Of a stretch of DNA of 12,363 bases, positions 6,569-12,363 are shown piece by piece. Source of the stretch: DATHGT01 sp035317605 (GTDB lineage: Bacteria; Methylomirabilota; Methylomirabilia; Rokubacteriales; CSP1-6); the NCBI GenBank assembly GCA_035317605.1, contig DATHGT010000260.1, positions 1-12,363 on the forward strand, read 5' to 3'. Each line of letters begins with the position of its first letter. The stretch's first letter is position 1. A program made the position numbers and the translations under genes. The notes beneath the pieces are model-generated. The model saw only the letters and a program-made list of their open reading frames with translations, searched no databases and was not told the DNA's origin.

Positions 6569-6807
6569 TCAGCGAGCCCTATCCGGGTCGACGAGGGCGA
6601 GGATCTTGCCGACGGTCTCTTCGAGGAGATCAGCGGGGAGGCGACCAAGACGCTTCGCCATTCGCGCGCGCCAGTCGAGACTCTTGATCTGATCTGCGAG
6701 GATCGCTGACGACCAGGGCCGGGCGAGGGCCCGCCTGCTCGTGGCCCGCTTGGGGGGTTGAACTGGAGCCAGATCAGATCCCCGCGCGCGGGAATGTAGG
6801 CGGCCAC
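6569..6807 (-). pseudogene. Decayed MazF/PemK-family toxin remnant
   Basis: Three pieces of a MazF-type endoribonuclease are readable in successive frames. The first begins at GTG (6805-6807) and reads MAAYIPARGDLIWLQFNP, matching the toxin N-terminus. A C6 tract near 6751-6756 shifts the frame, after which P-Q-A-G-H-E-Q-A-G-P-R-P-A-L-V-V-S follows, the usual conserved second strand. Then about 35-38 codons expected in the family are missing and the frame changes again to I-L-A-D-Q-I-K-S-L-D-W-R-A-R and a C-terminal helix ending in P-D-R-A-R and TGA at 6569-6571. The C-rich frameshift could be a sequencing error, but the internal deletion removes core strands, so the toxin is very likely dead. 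The GTG overlaps the mazE stop (TAGTG). Confidence 0.8.
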
Positions 6808-7049
6808 TACCAGGCCTCGCGGCCTACTGCTCTGCCCGTCGAGACCTCGCCGTGGAGGTTCCGACGGTCCACCTTCCGGAGAAGAGCGGCCAACGAGTAC
6901 TTGCGGACTCGAAGGGGGCGAACCAACAACTGACCGTTCTCCACCGACAGATCGACGGTAGCTCCCTCTTTCACCTGGGCTTCGGCGGCAAAGGATCGCG
7001 GGATCCGCAATCCAAGGCTGTTACCCCACTTCTGGATCTTGGTCTGCAT
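6807..7049 (-). CDS. MazE/AbrB-family antitoxin
   Basis: An 80-residue swapped-hairpin DNA-binding antitoxin of the MazE/AbrB type. It would bind its own operator and neutralise MazF. Residues 3-45 show the typical pattern K-I-Q-K-W-G-N-S-L-G-L-R-I-P, a V-K-E-G-A-T-V-D-L strand and LLVRPL. The C-terminal part (Y51-S-L..LL, HGEV, G-R-A-V-G-R-E-A-W) is the toxin-binding tail common in MazE proteins. I chose the ATG at 7049 because of GGAGAAAGG just upstream and the family N-terminus. An open frame extending to 7235 lacks homology. The stop shares one base with the GTG of the downstream mazF remnant, the usual coupled arrangement. The antitoxin seems intact although its toxin is broken, so it may be an orphan regulator or on its way to loss. 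Confidence 0.85.
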   Translation of the reverse strand: MQTKIQKWGNSLGLRIPRSFAAEAQVKEGATVDLSVENGQLLVRPLRVRKYSLAALLRKVDRRNLHGEVSTGRAVGREAW

Positions 7050-7193
7050 GGACCTTTCTCCGTGGATATACAGTGAGTACACAGCGCGAGAGCCGCGGTC
7101 AAGCATCCTGGTGCGCACCGCCCTGCCGGTCTCGAGCGCGGAACGCGGCAGTGAGGTAAAGTAGCGGCGACTTTTCCCAGGGAGGAAATCGCC

Positions 7194-7949
7194 ATGCCGT
7201 TCTACGAACGAGGCCCCGTCCGCATCCACTATCAAGAGGTCGGTTCCGGCTTCCCGCTGATGCTCATTCCGGGCGGGGGGCTCAATTCAGCGCTCTCGTC
7301 CTGGCAGACCGCGTCGCCCTTCGACCCGATGGAGCGGTACAAGGACGACTTCCGCTGTATCACCGCGGACCTGCGCAACGCCAATCCCGGACTGTCGACC
7401 GGGCCGCTGGAGAGCGACCGGCCGTGGGACGCCTACACCGACGACCAGCTCGGGCTGATGGACCATCTCGGCATCCGGGAGTTCCTGGTCATGGGCTTCT
7501 GCATCGGCGGGCCGATGATCCACAACCTCATCAAGCGGGCTCCGGAGCGCGTCGTCGCGGCGGCGATGATGCAGCCCAGCGGTTTCAGGCCCGAGCTCCC
7601 GGACCTGTTCTACCAGAACAACACCAAGGGCTGGGGACCGCAGCTCTCCGCGAAGCGTCCCGACGTCACCCCGGCGATGGTCCACGACTTCCTCACCAGC
7701 ATGTACACCAACCGGGCCGACTTCGTGTTCACGGTGTCGCGCGAGTTCGTGCGCTCCATCCAGACCCCGCTGCTGATCGCGCCCGACGACGTCCCCGCGC
7801 ATCCGTACAAGGTCGCGATGGAGGTGGCCGGCCTCGCCCCCGACGCCGAGGTGACCATCTATCCCTGGAAGGATTCGCAGGCGCACATCGACGAGGTCGT
7901 CGAGCACGCGCGCCGCTTCCTCAAGAAGCACGAGCCGGTCAGGGCGTAG
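7194..7949 (+). CDS. Alpha/beta hydrolase with Cys nucleophile
   Basis: A 251-residue cytoplasmic alpha/beta-fold hydrolase. The oxyanion region IPGGG lies at 25-29. The nucleophile elbow is G101-F-C103-I-G105, so the usual Ser of G-x-S-x-G is Cys, as in dienelactone hydrolases. The likely acid is D198 or D199 in LLIAPDD, and the likely base is H231 in S-Q-A-H-I-D. A cap region lies around 130-180. No signal peptide is seen. The ATG at 7194 has a perfect GGAGG 8 nt upstream. The natural substrate is unknown. Ester, lactone or C-C hydrolase roles are all possible. It is divergent from mazE and ends before two hairpins in the convergent gap with the SDR gene. Confidence 0.85.
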   Translation: MPFYERGPVRIHYQEVGSGFPLMLIPGGGLNSALSSWQTASPFDPMERYKDDFRCITADLRNANPGLSTGPLESDRPWDAYTDDQLGLMDHLGIREFLVMGFCIGGPMIHNLIKRAPERVVAAAMMQPSGFRPELPDLFYQNNTKGWGPQLSAKRPDVTPAMVHDFLTSMYTNRADFVFTVSREFVRSIQTPLLIAPDDVPAHPYKVAMEVAGLAPDAEVTIYPWKDSQAHIDEVVEHARRFLKKHEPVRA

Positions 7950-7951
7950 AA

Positions 7952-7971
7952 CGCCGTCGACCAAGACGGCG
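7952..7971. terminator. Hairpin after the alpha/beta hydrolase
   Basis: CGCCGTC (7952-7958) pairs with GACGGCG (7965-7971) around a 6-nt loop, starting 2 bp after the hydrolase stop. No T-tract follows. Confidence 0.4.
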
Positions 7972-7996
7972 ATCGACACGCTCGCGGAGAACCTGG

Positions 7997-8017
7997 GGGC
8001 CGGCCAAGCGCCGGCCC
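7997..8017. terminator. Strong bidirectional hairpin between convergent genes
   Basis: GGGCCGGC (7997-8004) pairs perfectly with GCCGGCCC (8010-8017) around a 5-nt loop, in the 78-bp gap between the hydrolase and the SDR gene. It would fold in either transcript. No T-tract. Confidence 0.5.
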
Positions 8018-8027
8018 TCGGATCGAC

Positions 8028-8834
8028 CTAGCCTCCCCCCGCGAATTCCGGATAGAGCGTCATGCCGCCGTCCACGAAGATCGTCTGTCCGTGAATGTAG
8101 TCGGCGTCGTCGGAAGCGAGGAACGCGGTGACCTTGCCGACGTCCTCGGGCAGGCCGATGCGGCCGTAGGGGATCAGCTTCAGGAGGGCCGACAGCGCCT
8201 CCGGGGTCTCCCACGCCGCGCGGTTGATCGGGGTCCGGATCGCGCCCGGCGCTACCGAGTTGACCCGGATCTTGTGCGGCCCCACCTCCTGGGCCAGCGA
8301 CTGCATGAAGAGCTTCACCCCGCCCTTGGACGCGGCGTAGTTCACGTGGCCGGCCCACGGAATGACCTCGTGCACCGACGAGGTGCAGATGATCTTGCCG
8401 GCCGCCCGCGAGACGCCGGGGCGGACGCCCTGCTTCACCATCGCGCGCGTGGCCGCCCGCGCGCACAGGAACATGCCGGTCAGGTTCACGCCGATCACGG
8501 TGTTCCACTGATCGAGGGTCATCGAGGTGAACGCCGAGTCGCGCTGGAGGCCGGCGTTGCTCACGAGGATGTCGATCACGCCCCAGGCCGACAGCATCTG
8601 CTCGAACATGGCCTCGACCTCGGCTTCCTTCGAGACGTCCGCCTTGATCGTCATCGTGGCCACACCGTCCTTGGCGATCTCCTCGGCGACGCGGCGGGCG
8701 GCATCGGTCTGAGATCCATAGTTCACCACCACGTCGGCGCCCGCGGCCCCGAGCGCCCGCGCGATGCCCTCTCCGACCCCGGAGCTGGCGCCGGTGACAA
8801 GCGCCTTCTGTCCCTTCAACGGCTGGTCCGGCAT
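8028..8834 (-). CDS. SDR oxidoreductase, glucose 1-dehydrogenase-like
   Basis: A 268-residue classical short-chain dehydrogenase/reductase. TGASSGVG (14-21) binds the dinucleotide, N93-A-G follows, and N117, S153, Y166 and K170 form the catalytic tetrad (S-V-H-E-V-I-P-W then Y-A-A-S-K). The S-V-H-E-V-I-P-W segment and the Y-P-E-F-A-G-G C-terminus closely resemble Bacillus glucose 1-dehydrogenase, so beta-D-glucose oxidation to gluconolactone with NAD(P) is the best guess, though other sugars or alcohols are possible. Start ATG at 8834 has GAGGAGG about 8 nt upstream. It lies 27 bp downstream of the cyclase gene on the same strand, so they are probably an operon. Confidence 0.88.
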   Translation of the reverse strand: MPDQPLKGQKALVTGASSGVGEGIARALGAAGADVVVNYGSQTDAARRVAEEIAKDGVATMTIKADVSKEAEVEAMFEQMLSAWGVIDILVSNAGLQRDSAFTSMTLDQWNTVIGVNLTGMFLCARAATRAMVKQGVRPGVSRAAGKIICTSSVHEVIPWAGHVNYAASKGGVKLFMQSLAQEVGPHKIRVNSVAPGAIRTPINRAAWETPEALSALLKLIPYGRIGLPEDVGKVTAFLASDDADYIHGQTIFVDGGMTLYPEFAGGG

Positions 8835-8861
8835 TGCTCGATCCTCCTCGCCGCGGGCCTC

Positions 8862-10658
8862 CTACGCGAGCCGGTGGATGGTCTTCATCCCGCGCAGCCC
8901 CCGGACTTCGCAGACGATGACCTCGTGCGCGTGAGGTCGCCGTCCCAGCACCTCCTGCACGTGCGGATCGGACCAGATGTCGTCGGTCAGCACCGTGTCG
9001 CCGCCGCGGCTTTCCTTCTGGATGCGCGCGGCCAGGTTCACGGCGGTGCCGAAGTAGTCCAGGATGTCGTTCAGGGTGACGGCGATGCAGGCGCCGTGAT
9101 GGATCCCGATCTTGAGCGACAGCGCGGGCTCGCCGCGCGCCGTGTTGTCGGCCTCGATCGTCTGGTGCATCTCGAAGGCGGCCTCCACCGCGCGGGCGGG
9201 ATCGACGAACACCGCCATCACCGCGTCGCCGATGGTCTTCACGATCGTGCCGTCGCACCTGGCGATCGTGTCGCGCAGCAAGTCGAAGTGCCGCCGGACC
9301 AGCGCGTAGGCCGGCGCCTCGCCGATTGCTTCGTACATGCTCGTCGAGGCCTTGAGGTCCGTGAACATCAGGGCCACCGCCCCCACCGAGATCGGCGTCT
9401 CGGGCGACAGGACTTCCTCGGCGAACAGCGTCCGGAATTCGCTCATCGCGATGACCATCGACGCGGTCGCCGCGTTTTCGCTGCCCGCCGCGCGCTCGAT
9501 CATCACCGTGATCGGCTCCGTGTCGTCGTTCCGCAGCGTGAGCGACACGTCGGGCGTGAGCTCCAGCGCCGTGGGCGACAGCGTCGGCCGGTGCAGGCTG
9601 ATGGTGGCCGCCGACCGCGTGGCCTCGGCCGTGGTGCGGACGACGCAGGGCGTGTCGAGCTTGAGGGAGCGCACGCGATATTCCCAGCGCGGCAGCCGCA
9701 GGTCCAGGGTGCGGGACTGTCCGGCCGCGATCCGCTGCTGAGCCACGATGTGGGGCGCGTTCATGGGTCCGCCGCTGCAATAGCGCACGACGTCGACCCG
9801 TCGGATGGCGGGATTGGGCCGGAATCGAACCTCCACCGACTCCGCGAAGTCGGCGCCGAACCGGACGTTGCAGGCCGGGCAGTGCGCGTCCGTCTTCATC
9901 TTCTTGAGGCTGTCATGGCGCTCCTGCGCCCCGCGACAGCCCGGGCAGATCACGTCCCACGACAGATCGAGCAGGCCGGCCTGCGAGGCGTGCAGGAACA
10001 GCTTCAGCACCTCTCGCCGATTCGCGCCCCAGCGGTCGGCGAAGACGAAGGGCCGCATGGCGTCGAGCTCCTCGTCCGGCATCGTTTCGAGGTCGCTGAT
10101 CAGGCGAGGGAGCCATTGCCGGCCGGCGGCATTGGCCAGACGCCGGCGGATGACGTCGAGGCGGCCGGGCGCGATGGCCACGCGCGGGACGGGCAGGAAC
10201 GCCGGCTCGGCCGCGCCCCGCAGCTGACCGTCGATCTTCTGATAGGCCGCGCGAAACCGGCGCTGCGACATGAATCCGATTTCCCAGTAGATCGCGGGAA
10301 TGGCGAACCACCAGCGGGGCTCGCAGGTCACCGTTTGCTGGACCAGCGTGCCGCCGCCGTTCGGATGCAGGGTCACCGCGGTGTGGAACCGCCGGATGGG
10401 GCCGCTGTGGTACCCGCGAACGACTTCGTAGTAGCGTCCCTCGATCCACTCGAAGGGATGCTCGTCCCAGCGGAGCCTCCACCCGAGGTAACGCGTCTCG
10501 CCGACCTGGCGAGATCCACCATCGGCTTCGGGAACGTATTTGAAGCTGGACTGGGGCAGGCCGGCATACTGATTGAGCCGGTTGGTGTCGGCGATGTACC
10601 GCCAGAGCCGGTCGGGAGGAGTTTCGAGGGGGATCTTCCAATCGAACTTGAGGTTCAT
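8862..10658 (-). CDS. Class III adenylate cyclase with SRPBCC-like and zinc-ribbon domains
   Basis: A 598-residue signalling protein without membrane segments. Residues 1 to about 145 look like an SRPBCC/START-type lipid or small-ligand pocket. About 160-420 resembles the DUF5939 region of cyclase proteins and includes a zinc ribbon C238-P-G-C241 and C260-P-A-C263. About 425-598 is the catalytic domain, with metal ligands D434 (in M-F-T-D-L) and D478 (in I-G-D-A), K474 and D534 for adenine recognition, N541 and R545 for the transition state. All key residues are present, and the Lys/Asp pair favours ATP over GTP. Class III cyclases work as dimers, so it is likely a homodimer. The start at 10658 has no clear ribosome site, and a TAGAAT box at 10674-10679 suggests a very short leader. 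It is followed by the SDR gene. Confidence 0.9.
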   Translation of the reverse strand: MNLKFDWKIPLETPPDRLWRYIADTNRLNQYAGLPQSSFKYVPEADGGSRQVGETRYLGWRLRWDEHPFEWIEGRYYEVVRGYHSGPIRRFHTAVTLHPNGGGTLVQQTVTCEPRWWFAIPAIYWEIGFMSQRRFRAAYQKIDGQLRGAAEPAFLPVPRVAIAPGRLDVIRRRLANAAGRQWLPRLISDLETMPDEELDAMRPFVFADRWGANRREVLKLFLHASQAGLLDLSWDVICPGCRGAQERHDSLKKMKTDAHCPACNVRFGADFAESVEVRFRPNPAIRRVDVVRYCSGGPMNAPHIVAQQRIAAGQSRTLDLRLPRWEYRVRSLKLDTPCVVRTTAEATRSAATISLHRPTLSPTALELTPDVSLTLRNDDTEPITVMIERAAGSENAATASMVIAMSEFRTLFAEEVLSPETPISVGAVALMFTDLKASTSMYEAIGEAPAYALVRRHFDLLRDTIARCDGTIVKTIGDAVMAVFVDPARAVEAAFEMHQTIEADNTARGEPALSLKIGIHHGACIAVTLNDILDYFGTAVNLAARIQKESRGGDTVLTDDIWSDPHVQEVLGRRPHAHEVIVCEVRGLRGMKTIHRLA

Positions 10659-10671
10659 ATGACGCGAGCCC

Positions 10672-10701
10672 GGATTCTAGCACCCGCGGACGTGTAGAAT
10701 G
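10672..10701. promoter_or_regulatory. Divergent TAGAAT boxes forming an inverted repeat between cyclase and glucosidase
   Basis: ATTCTA (10674-10679) and TAGAAT (10695-10700) form an inverted repeat with 15 bp between them. Each arm reads as a -10 box for one of the two divergent genes, which are only 40 bp apart. Predicted starts would give leaders of 10 nt or less, matching the absence of ribosome sites. No good -35 boxes are visible, so the arms could instead be an operator. Confidence 0.35.
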
Positions 10702-12363
10702 CCCGCCGTCGTGGACGCGGAACGACAACGGCTCGAAGAGGCCACGGCGCGAAGCGCGCACTGGAAGCGCTGGGGTCCCTACCTGGCCGAACGCCAGTGG
10801 GGCACCGTGCGCGAGGACTACAGCGCCGGCGGCACGGCGTGGGAGTACCTGCCGCACGACCACGCGCGCTCGCGCGCCTATCGGTGGGGCGAGGACGGCA
10901 TCGCCGGCATCTCGGACAACCATCAGCGGCTCTGCTTCGCGCTCGCGCTCTGGAACGGGCGCGACCCCATCCTCAAGGAACGGCTCTTCGGGCTCAGCGG
11001 CCACGAGGGCAATCACGGCGAGGACGTCAAGGAGTGCTACTTCTACCTCGACTCCACGCCGACCCACTCGTTCATGCGCTACCTCTACAAGTACCCGCAG
11101 GCGGCGTTCCCCTACGCCGATCTCGTGAACGAAAACGGGCGGCGCGATCGCACCCAGCCGGAGTACGAGCTGCTCGACACCGGCGCCTTCGCCGGCGACC
11201 GCTACTTCGACGTGCTGGTGGAGTACGCCAAGGCCACCACCGACGACATCCTCATGACGATCACGGCGGCCAACCGCGGTCCGGACCCCGCCGACCTCGA
11301 TCTCCTGCCCACGCTGTGGTTCCGCAACACGTGGTCGTGGACGCCGGGGACGAGCCGCCCGCAGCTCCGCGCCCGCGACGCCGAGGGCGGTCACGCGGTG
11401 GTGACGGCCGAGCACCCGTCGCTGGGCCGGCGCTGGCTCCTGTGTGAGGGACTGCCCGATCTCCTGGTGACCGAGAACGAGACGAACTTCCGGCGCCTGT
11501 GGGGCACGGCCAACCAGTCGCCCTACGTCAAGGACGGGATCGGCGCGCTCGTCGTCGAGGGCGCGCGTGACGTCGTGAACCCGTACGGCGTGGGGACGAA
11601 GGCCGCCGCGCGCTATCACCTGCGCGTGGCTCCGGGTGAGAGCGTCTCGGTGCGCTTGCGGCTGACCGACGCCGTCGGCCCCGCGCCCTTCGGTCCCGAG
11701 TTCGACCGCATCGTGGACCTGCGGCGGCGCGAGGCCGACGAGTTCTACGCGTCGGTCATTCCCGCCGAGCTGTCGGACGATGCGCGCAACGTGATGCGCC
11801 AGGCCTTCGCCGGCCTCCTGTGGTCCAAGCAGTTCTACCACTACGACGTGAGCCGCTGGGCGGAGGGCGATCCCGGCTTCCCGCCGCCGCCCCCCGTGCG
11901 CGCTGGGGGCCGCAACCGCGAATGGGGTCACCTCTACAACGAAGACGTGATCTCGATGCCCGACAAGTGGGAGTATCCGTGGTACGCGGCGTGGGACCTC
12001 GCCTTCCACACGCTCGCCCTCGCCCTCGTCGACGCGGCCTTCGCCAAGGCACAATTGGTGCTTCTGCTGCGTGAGTGGTACATGCACCCGAACGGCCAGA
12101 TTCCCGCCTACGAGTGGGCCTTCGGCGACGTGAACCCGCCGGTCCACGCGTGGGCCGCCTGGCGCGTGTACAAGATCGATGAGCGGCGTTGCGGGACGGC
12201 GGACCGGAAGTTCCTCGAGCGGGTCTTCCACAAGCTGCTCCTGAACTTCACGTGGTGGGTCAACCGCAAGGACGCCGAGGGGCGGAACATCTTCCAGGGC
12301 GGCTTCCTGGGCCTCGACAACATCGGCGTCTTCGACCGCTCGGCCCCCCTGCCCGGGGGCGGA
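10699..12363 (+). CDS. GH63-like glucosidase / MGH1-like glycoside hydrolase (partial, C-terminus off the right edge)
   Basis: An open frame of 555 codons continues through the right edge. It resembles large bacterial proteins annotated as glucosidases with an (alpha/alpha)6-barrel related to GH63, usually about 850-900 residues, so roughly one third is missing. Recognisable stretches are WGPYLAERQWGTVREDYSAG, ALALWNGRDPILKERLFGL, GNHGEDVKE and YFYLDSTPTHS in the N-terminal beta domain. Later come YPWYAAWDLAFHTLALALVD and GQIPAYEWAFGDVNPPVHAW from the barrel. D433 in A-W-D-L-A-F is a candidate general acid by analogy with GH63. No signal peptide, so it is probably cytoplasmic, acting on an alpha-glucoside. 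The start is ATG 10699 or GTG 10711 (MDAERQRLEE, nearer to the family pattern). Neither has a ribosome site. It diverges from the cyclase gene. Confidence 0.88.
   Translation, partial: MPAVVDAERQRLEEATARSAHWKRWGPYLAERQWGTVREDYSAGGTAWEYLPHDHARSRAYRWGEDGIAGISDNHQRLCFALALWNGRDPILKERLFGLSGHEGNHGEDVKECYFYLDSTPTHSFMRYLYKYPQAAFPYADLVNENGRRDRTQPEYELLDTGAFAGDRYFDVLVEYAKATTDDILMTITAANRGPDPADLDLLPTLWFRNTWSWTPGTSRPQLRARDAEGGHAVVTAEHPSLGRRWLLCEGLPDLLVTENETNFRRLWGTANQSPYVKDGIGALVVEGARDVVNPYGVGTKAAARYHLRVAPGESVSVRLRLTDAVGPAPFGPEFDRIVDLRRREADEFYASVIPAELSDDARNVMRQAFAGLLWSKQFYHYDVSRWAEGDPGFPPPPPVRAGGRNREWGHLYNEDVISMPDKWEYPWYAAWDLAFHTLALALVDAAFAKAQLVLLLREWYMHPNGQIPAYEWAFGDVNPPVHAWAAWRVYKIDERRCGTADRKFLERVFHKLLLNFTWWVNRKDAEGRNIFQGGFLGLDNIGVFDRSAPLPGGG

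Noticed and set aside
6532..6807. A 91-codon single-frame protein starting like MazF
   Set aside because: Only the first 18 codons match MazF. The rest is out of frame, and the true C-terminus is readable in another frame, so I call a pseudogene.
7050..7235. N-terminal extension of MazE to 7235
   Set aside because: The 62 extra residues have no family similarity, run into the divergent hydrolase gene, and the ATG at 7049 has a good ribosome site.
7939..9780. 613-codon minus-strand open frame
   Set aside because: Out-of-frame shadow of the SDR and cyclase genes on the same strand.
8091..10697. 868-codon plus-strand open frame
   Set aside because: It runs opposite two well-recognised minus-strand genes (SDR and adenylate cyclase) with all catalytic residues. 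Its own translation is Arg/His/Gly/Val-rich without motifs.
9913..12231. 772-codon minus-strand open frame
   Set aside because: Shadow of the glucosidase gene and of the N-terminal cyclase region. The plus-strand glucosidase frame is open to the edge and matches a known family.

Overview
The window is a GC-rich, densely coded bacterial chromosome segment from an organism I cannot name with certainty. The gene mix (duplicated Tat-exported peptide/oligopeptide-binding proteins, Gfo/Idh/MocA oxidoreductase, Cys-type alpha/beta hydrolase, DUF5939-like cyclase, GH63-like glucosidase) resembles soil or sediment lineages known mainly from metagenomes, such as Rokubacteria/Methylomirabilota or deltaproteobacteria-like groups. 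That placement is inference. The duplicated transporter components and sugar-active enzymes suggest a heterotroph living on peptides and carbohydrates.

Left third (1-3650). Two paralogous family-5 substrate-binding proteins lie in tandem on the minus strand. The left copy is cut by the window edge. Both have near-identical promoters (TTGACA, 17 bp, TACAAA or TACAAC), so the duplication appears to include the promoter. Between them lies a G-rich element with a 39-bp tandem repeat and a long inverted repeat. A Gfo/Idh/MocA oxidoreductase diverges from the right copy and ends at a hairpin, converging on the next block.

Middle (3666-6526). Four minus-strand loci follow each other in the order smpB, ssrA (tmRNA), a LapA-domain membrane protein and a two-domain kinase. 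smpB and ssrA together form the trans-translation ribosome-rescue system. The tmRNA is complete at both ends and encodes a readable degradation tag. The LapA gene has no ATG, GTG or TTG after the tmRNA end and probably starts at ATC. A tRNA-Leu(CAG) gene diverges from smpB, and its promoter overlaps the smpB start.

Middle-right (6569-8017). An intact MazE-like antitoxin is followed by a mazF toxin gene broken by a frameshift and a large internal deletion. A divergent alpha/beta hydrolase with a Cys nucleophile comes next, then two hairpins in a convergent gap.

Right third (8028-12363). A glucose-1-dehydrogenase-like SDR lies 27 bp downstream of a large class III adenylate cyclase carrying an N-terminal SRPBCC-like domain and a zinc ribbon, probably as one operon. 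A GH63-like glucosidase, cut by the right edge, diverges from the cyclase across only 40 bp. Sugar oxidation, glycoside hydrolysis and cAMP signalling are therefore adjacent and could be co-regulated, but this is inferred from position alone.

I see no CRISPR array, transposase, rRNA or prophage. The least explained items are the G-rich inverted/tandem repeat, the ATC-start LapA gene, the decayed MazEF and the SRPBCC/Zn-ribbon cyclase with its SDR partner.
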